Source: Chloracidobacterium sp. (GTDB lineage: Bacteria > Acidobacteriota > Blastocatellia > Pyrinomonadales > Pyrinomonadaceae). Taken from it: DNA of 64,000 bases. Shown piece by piece: positions 61,456-64,000 of the stretch. The notes under the pieces are model-generated. The model did no database searches. It had not been told where the DNA came from and was given only the letters and a program-made list of their open reading frames with translations. The stretch is taken from NCBI GenBank assembly GCA_016720705.1, contig JADKKB010000007.1, positions 1,922,001 through 1,986,000 of the forward strand. Direction: 5' to 3'. The position numbers were made by a program, and so were the translations under genes. Numbering within the stretch: position 1 is the stretch's first letter; every line of letters begins with the position of its first letter.

Positions 61456-61716
61456 ATGTTTGCTGGATTGAAACAATACAAGATCTACAAAAAGCTTGCC
61501 TGGCTAAATGGGCTTCCTGCGTCGGAGGCGGAGTACGTCCTGCGAGAGTGCGGCGGCAGCGACGAATGGGCCCGAGGGCTATCGTCGGTTCGTCCGTTCG
61601 TGATGCTCGAGGACTTGTTCGACAATGCACGCGAGCACTGGGCGCTGACTGCCGAGGGCGGCGAAGCCGGCTATAGCCGCATCTGCGCGCGACTTGGCAA
61701 ACTGCTCGAGCGCTGA
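61456..61716 (+). CDS. small unknown protein at the end of the capsid module
   Basis: 86 residues from ATG 61456: MFAGLKQYKIYKKLAWLNGLPASEAEYVLRECGGSDEWARGLSSVRP, mainly helical. No family recognised. It lies after the twin inverted repeats and 38 bases before the aldolase-family gene on the same strand. It may belong to the phage module or be independent. Confidence 0.5.
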   Translation: MFAGLKQYKIYKKLAWLNGLPASEAEYVLRECGGSDEWARGLSSVRPFVMLEDLFDNAREHWALTAEGGEAGYSRICARLGKLLER

Positions 61717-61754
61717 CGTGGATCCACACCGGACCTCACACTATTGTCATAGAT

Positions 61755-63083
61755 ATGCTGACGACCATTGACCAGAGCATGTTCGACACACTCACGGGGC
61801 GACTGAGCACGGCGCTTGAGGCGGATGCACGTCGGTACCCGGGCGACTCGCACAACCGCCAACCCGTGCACACGGTCTATGGCGGAGCGCAGCTATTCAA
61901 TGCGGACACGCCGGCAAAACTTGGCCGTCTCGCGGCACGAGCGTTCGGGGAGTACGCGGCCGAGCCAACGGTGCTGACGTCGGTACTGGGCATCGATCCC
62001 GATCTGGCGGGCGTCGTCCATCAGCGGGTGCGCGAAAAGCTTGCCCGCGAGCCGATCGAGGATCTGCGTGTCGATTTCGAAGACGGTTACGGCATTCGCG
62101 CGGATGACGTGGAGGACGCCGACGCCGTAAAGGCAGCGGCCGAGATGGCAAAGGCACTGGATGCCGGCACTCTCCCGCCATTTATAGGTATCCGCGTCAA
62201 GGCTCTGTCGAGTGAGGCAAAGCGTCGTTCGATCCGCACTCTGGACCTGTTTCTGACGGCGCTTGTCGAAGCTGCGGGTCGTCTGCCCGACAATTTTCTC
62301 ATCACTCTGCCAAAGGTGGTGCTGGCCGAGCAGGTCGCGGCGCTCGCAGACGCATTTGACCTGCTTGAGCAAAAGCTCGGCATCGCCGCCGGCACGCTCA
62401 AGATGGAGATAATGATCGAGTCAACTCGTTCGATCATCACGGCGGACGGTCGCTGGGCGATGCCTATATTTCTCGAGGCGGCACGCGGGCGGATGTCGGG
62501 AGCGCATTTCGGTGCTTATGACTATACGGCGAGCTGCGGCATCACGTCTGCCAATCAGGATATGCTGCACCAGGCCTGCGACTACGCCCGCAATGTGATG
62601 CAGACGGCGTACGGCGGCACCGGCGTTTTTCTCTCGGATGGAGCGACCAATATTATGCCAGTCGGGCCGCACCGCGGCGAAGACCTTAGTGCCGGTCAAC
62701 TGGCCGAAAACCGCACGGTCGTCCAACGTGCCTGGCGTCTCCACTACGATCACGTCCGCCACTCGCTCGCCGGCGGGTTTTATCAGGGCTGGGATCTGCA
62801 CCCGGCACAGATACCGACGCGGTATGCTGCGATCTTTGCATTTTTTATGGAGAATATGGAGACGGCAGCGGTCAGGCTCCGCAACTTTATCGCCGCCGCC
62901 GCGCGTGCGACGCTGGTCGGGGATCAGTTTGACGACGCCGCGACGGGTCAGGGCCTTTTGCTTTTCTTTGTCAGAGCGGTCAATTGCGGTGCCGTCTCGG
63001 AGGACTACGCCGCCCGCCTGACCGGACTTACCATTGAGCAACTTCGTTCGGCATCGTTCGCAGACCTGATCGCAAAGCCATAG
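61755..63083 (+). CDS. HpcH/HpaI-like aldolase (DUF6986, citrate-lyase beta fold)
   Basis: 442 residues. VDFEDGYGIRADDVEDADA, FIGIRVKALSSEAKRRSIRTLDLFLTAL, LKMEIMIESTRSII (metal Glu), GAHFGAYDYTASCGIT and GGFYQGWDLHPAQIPTRYAAIFAFF match the DUF6986 group of PEP/pyruvate-type TIM barrels related to citrate lyase beta. A C-C bond aldolase or lyase acting on a CoA or oxo acid is likely; the substrate is unknown. It is host-like and marks the right edge of the phage-derived segment. Confidence 0.85.
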   Translation: MLTTIDQSMFDTLTGRLSTALEADARRYPGDSHNRQPVHTVYGGAQLFNADTPAKLGRLAARAFGEYAAEPTVLTSVLGIDPDLAGVVHQRVREKLAREPIEDLRVDFEDGYGIRADDVEDADAVKAAAEMAKALDAGTLPPFIGIRVKALSSEAKRRSIRTLDLFLTALVEAAGRLPDNFLITLPKVVLAEQVAALADAFDLLEQKLGIAAGTLKMEIMIESTRSIITADGRWAMPIFLEAARGRMSGAHFGAYDYTASCGITSANQDMLHQACDYARNVMQTAYGGTGVFLSDGATNIMPVGPHRGEDLSAGQLAENRTVVQRAWRLHYDHVRHSLAGGFYQGWDLHPAQIPTRYAAIFAFFMENMETAAVRLRNFIAAAARATLVGDQFDDAATGQGLLLFFVRAVNCGAVSEDYAARLTGLTIEQLRSASFADLIAKP

Positions 63084-63375
63084 GCGCATCAGGCTATAAA
63101 CGCGGACGCGGTCGCCGCCTGCGCCATCGTGATATCGGCCTCCAAACCCGCACGATCGCGACAATATCAGCATATTTCGTACGCAAATGATTGCGGCAGA
63201 CGTTTTCGGTTTGTAACCGCAGAGTGCGCACGACTATAATGCAACGCATATAAATACGCCGTTTCGTTTACGAGGAATGTAGAGATGTGTCTCTCGGTCA
63301 CCGGATCGACGACTTTTAACTATTAGCTATTTATTGAGATCGAAAAGTTTTGTGTAAGGAAAGTATCTAAATCCA

Positions 63376-64000
63376 ATGATCAATCGACGAAGCCTCAGAG
63401 CCTTTATTATCACAGCCATCATCGCCGTCACAGCCATCTCCGCAAGTGCAAGCTGGACAGATTACATTAATCCGTTCAATTTTTTCTCATCGGCAAACGG
63501 CATAGCAGCAACGACGCCACAAATCACCATTGCGTCCACCCAAAGCCAACTGAGAACCCCGGCCCAAACAAGGCGAATCGCGAACATAAACGAATCAATA
63601 TTTGCCCAACCGATGCAGCCAAGTTTTTTTGCGGGTGAGACGCTTTACGATTCATTTGCAGACGGTGACTTTACTGCAAACCCAGTTTGGGTTGGAAATA
63701 CATCATCGTGGACGATCGTGGCTAATAGTGATGCGGCTGCGGGTGCTACAGGATCAAATACATTGCGACTCGCTTCGACGGGAGGATCCACAGATTATTT
63801 AAGTAGCCAGATTAGTTCATGGGGAACTAGCCAAGAGTGGGGCGTTTTCTTTGGTCGTAGGGCACAAGCATTTACGACGGCTAACCAACAATACTTTTGG
63901 CTCTACGCAAATGAGTCAACGCTCAATAATGGTACTGTCGATGGATATCGTCTTGCGATTGGCGATGATTCTGGCGATGACGACATTAGATTGGAATATA
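63376..64000 (+). CDS. start of a large secreted protein (continues beyond the window)
   Basis: At least 208 residues, open to the right edge. A signal peptide (LRAFIITAIIAVTAISASAS) is followed by a Ser/Thr/Gln-rich spacer and then ETLYDSFADGDFTANPVWVGNTSSWTIV, with a glycine- and serine-rich beta pattern typical of secreted lamin-tail or laminin-G-like proteins. AT-rich compared with the window. AAGGAAAG lies about 14 bases ahead of the ATG. The rest of the gene and its domains are unknown. Confidence 0.75.
   Translation, partial: MINRRSLRAFIITAIIAVTAISASASWTDYINPFNFFSSANGIAATTPQITIASTQSQLRTPAQTRRIANINESIFAQPMQPSFFAGETLYDSFADGDFTANPVWVGNTSSWTIVANSDAAAGATGSNTLRLASTGGSTDYLSSQISSWGTSQEWGVFFGRRAQAFTTANQQYFWLYANESTLNNGTVDGYRLAIGDDSGDDDIRLEY

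Noticed and set aside
62373..62392. Partial similarity of spacer 3 to the aldolase gene
   Set aside because: About ten bases with a gap; consistent with chance.
61755..63083. Aldolase gene as cargo of the phage module
   Set aside because: The protein is a known cellular family with host-like codon use, and nothing links it to phage functions beyond position.
1..64000. tRNA or rRNA genes
   Set aside because: No cloverleaf-like pattern or rRNA segment was recognised in any intergenic stretch when reading by eye; a tRNA search program would be decisive.

Overview
The window looks like about 64 kb of chromosome from an Acidobacteriota bacterium, most likely class Blastocatellia (Pyrinomonadales or Chloracidobacterium relatives). 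This rests on the moderately GC-rich coding style, the DYDGDGKAD-type VCBS/FG-GAP repeats ending a large secreted protein, many signal-peptide proteins of a kind common in that lineage, and a mixed gene order with few long operons. The assignment is inference, because no rRNA or tRNA gene was seen.

Layout. 1-6.1 kb: secreted hydrolases (M28 peptidase, lamin-tail plus NUC nuclease, EEP-family nuclease) and a SAM methyltransferase. 6.1-11.6 kb: a complete type II-C CRISPR-Cas locus. It has a 15-repeat array on the + strand, cas2, cas1 and a 1000-residue cas9 on the - strand, and a predicted tracrRNA on the + strand immediately upstream of cas9. 11.6-30 kb: housekeeping and envelope genes (acpS, pgeF, rlmN, ppdK, a response regulator, a 1005-residue secreted repeat protein, an SGNH hydrolase coupled to a PD-(D/E)XK-like protein, an ABC exporter). 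30-43 kb: PilZ protein, saccharopine-dehydrogenase-like enzyme, carbonic-anhydrase-like protein, icd, TOBE regulator, ECF sigma factor, class V aminotransferase, YedK, YegP, NamZ-like protein and a 619-residue unknown with cysteine-rich motifs. 43-55.9 kb: epimerase, a decayed higBA module between two copies of an ASCH-like gene end, HerA-like ATPase, H+-pyrophosphatase, carA and lepB. 56.2-61.7 kb: a compact, all + strand phage-derived module (GH46-like lysin, holin-like and overlapping spanin-like genes, portal, scaffold candidate, major capsid protein, small head-completion candidate). No terminase, tail or integrase gene is visible. 61.7-64 kb: an aldolase-family gene and the start of a large secreted protein.

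How the parts work together. In the CRISPR locus, the + strand tracrRNA anti-repeat pairs with the + strand reading of the array. This fixes crRNA direction opposite to the cas genes. Each repeat ends in an extended -10 box, so crRNAs are probably started from inside the repeats, as known for Neisseria and Campylobacter II-C systems. The most unusual parts of the window are the fine structure of this array (a 9-nt spacer, a hairpin spacer, and a terminal repeat fused to a perfect 19-bp inverted repeat), the minimal capsid module preceded by a small HTH gene and a 9-bp tandem repeat, and the decayed toxin gene. No search could be run, so all names rest on motifs and family knowledge.
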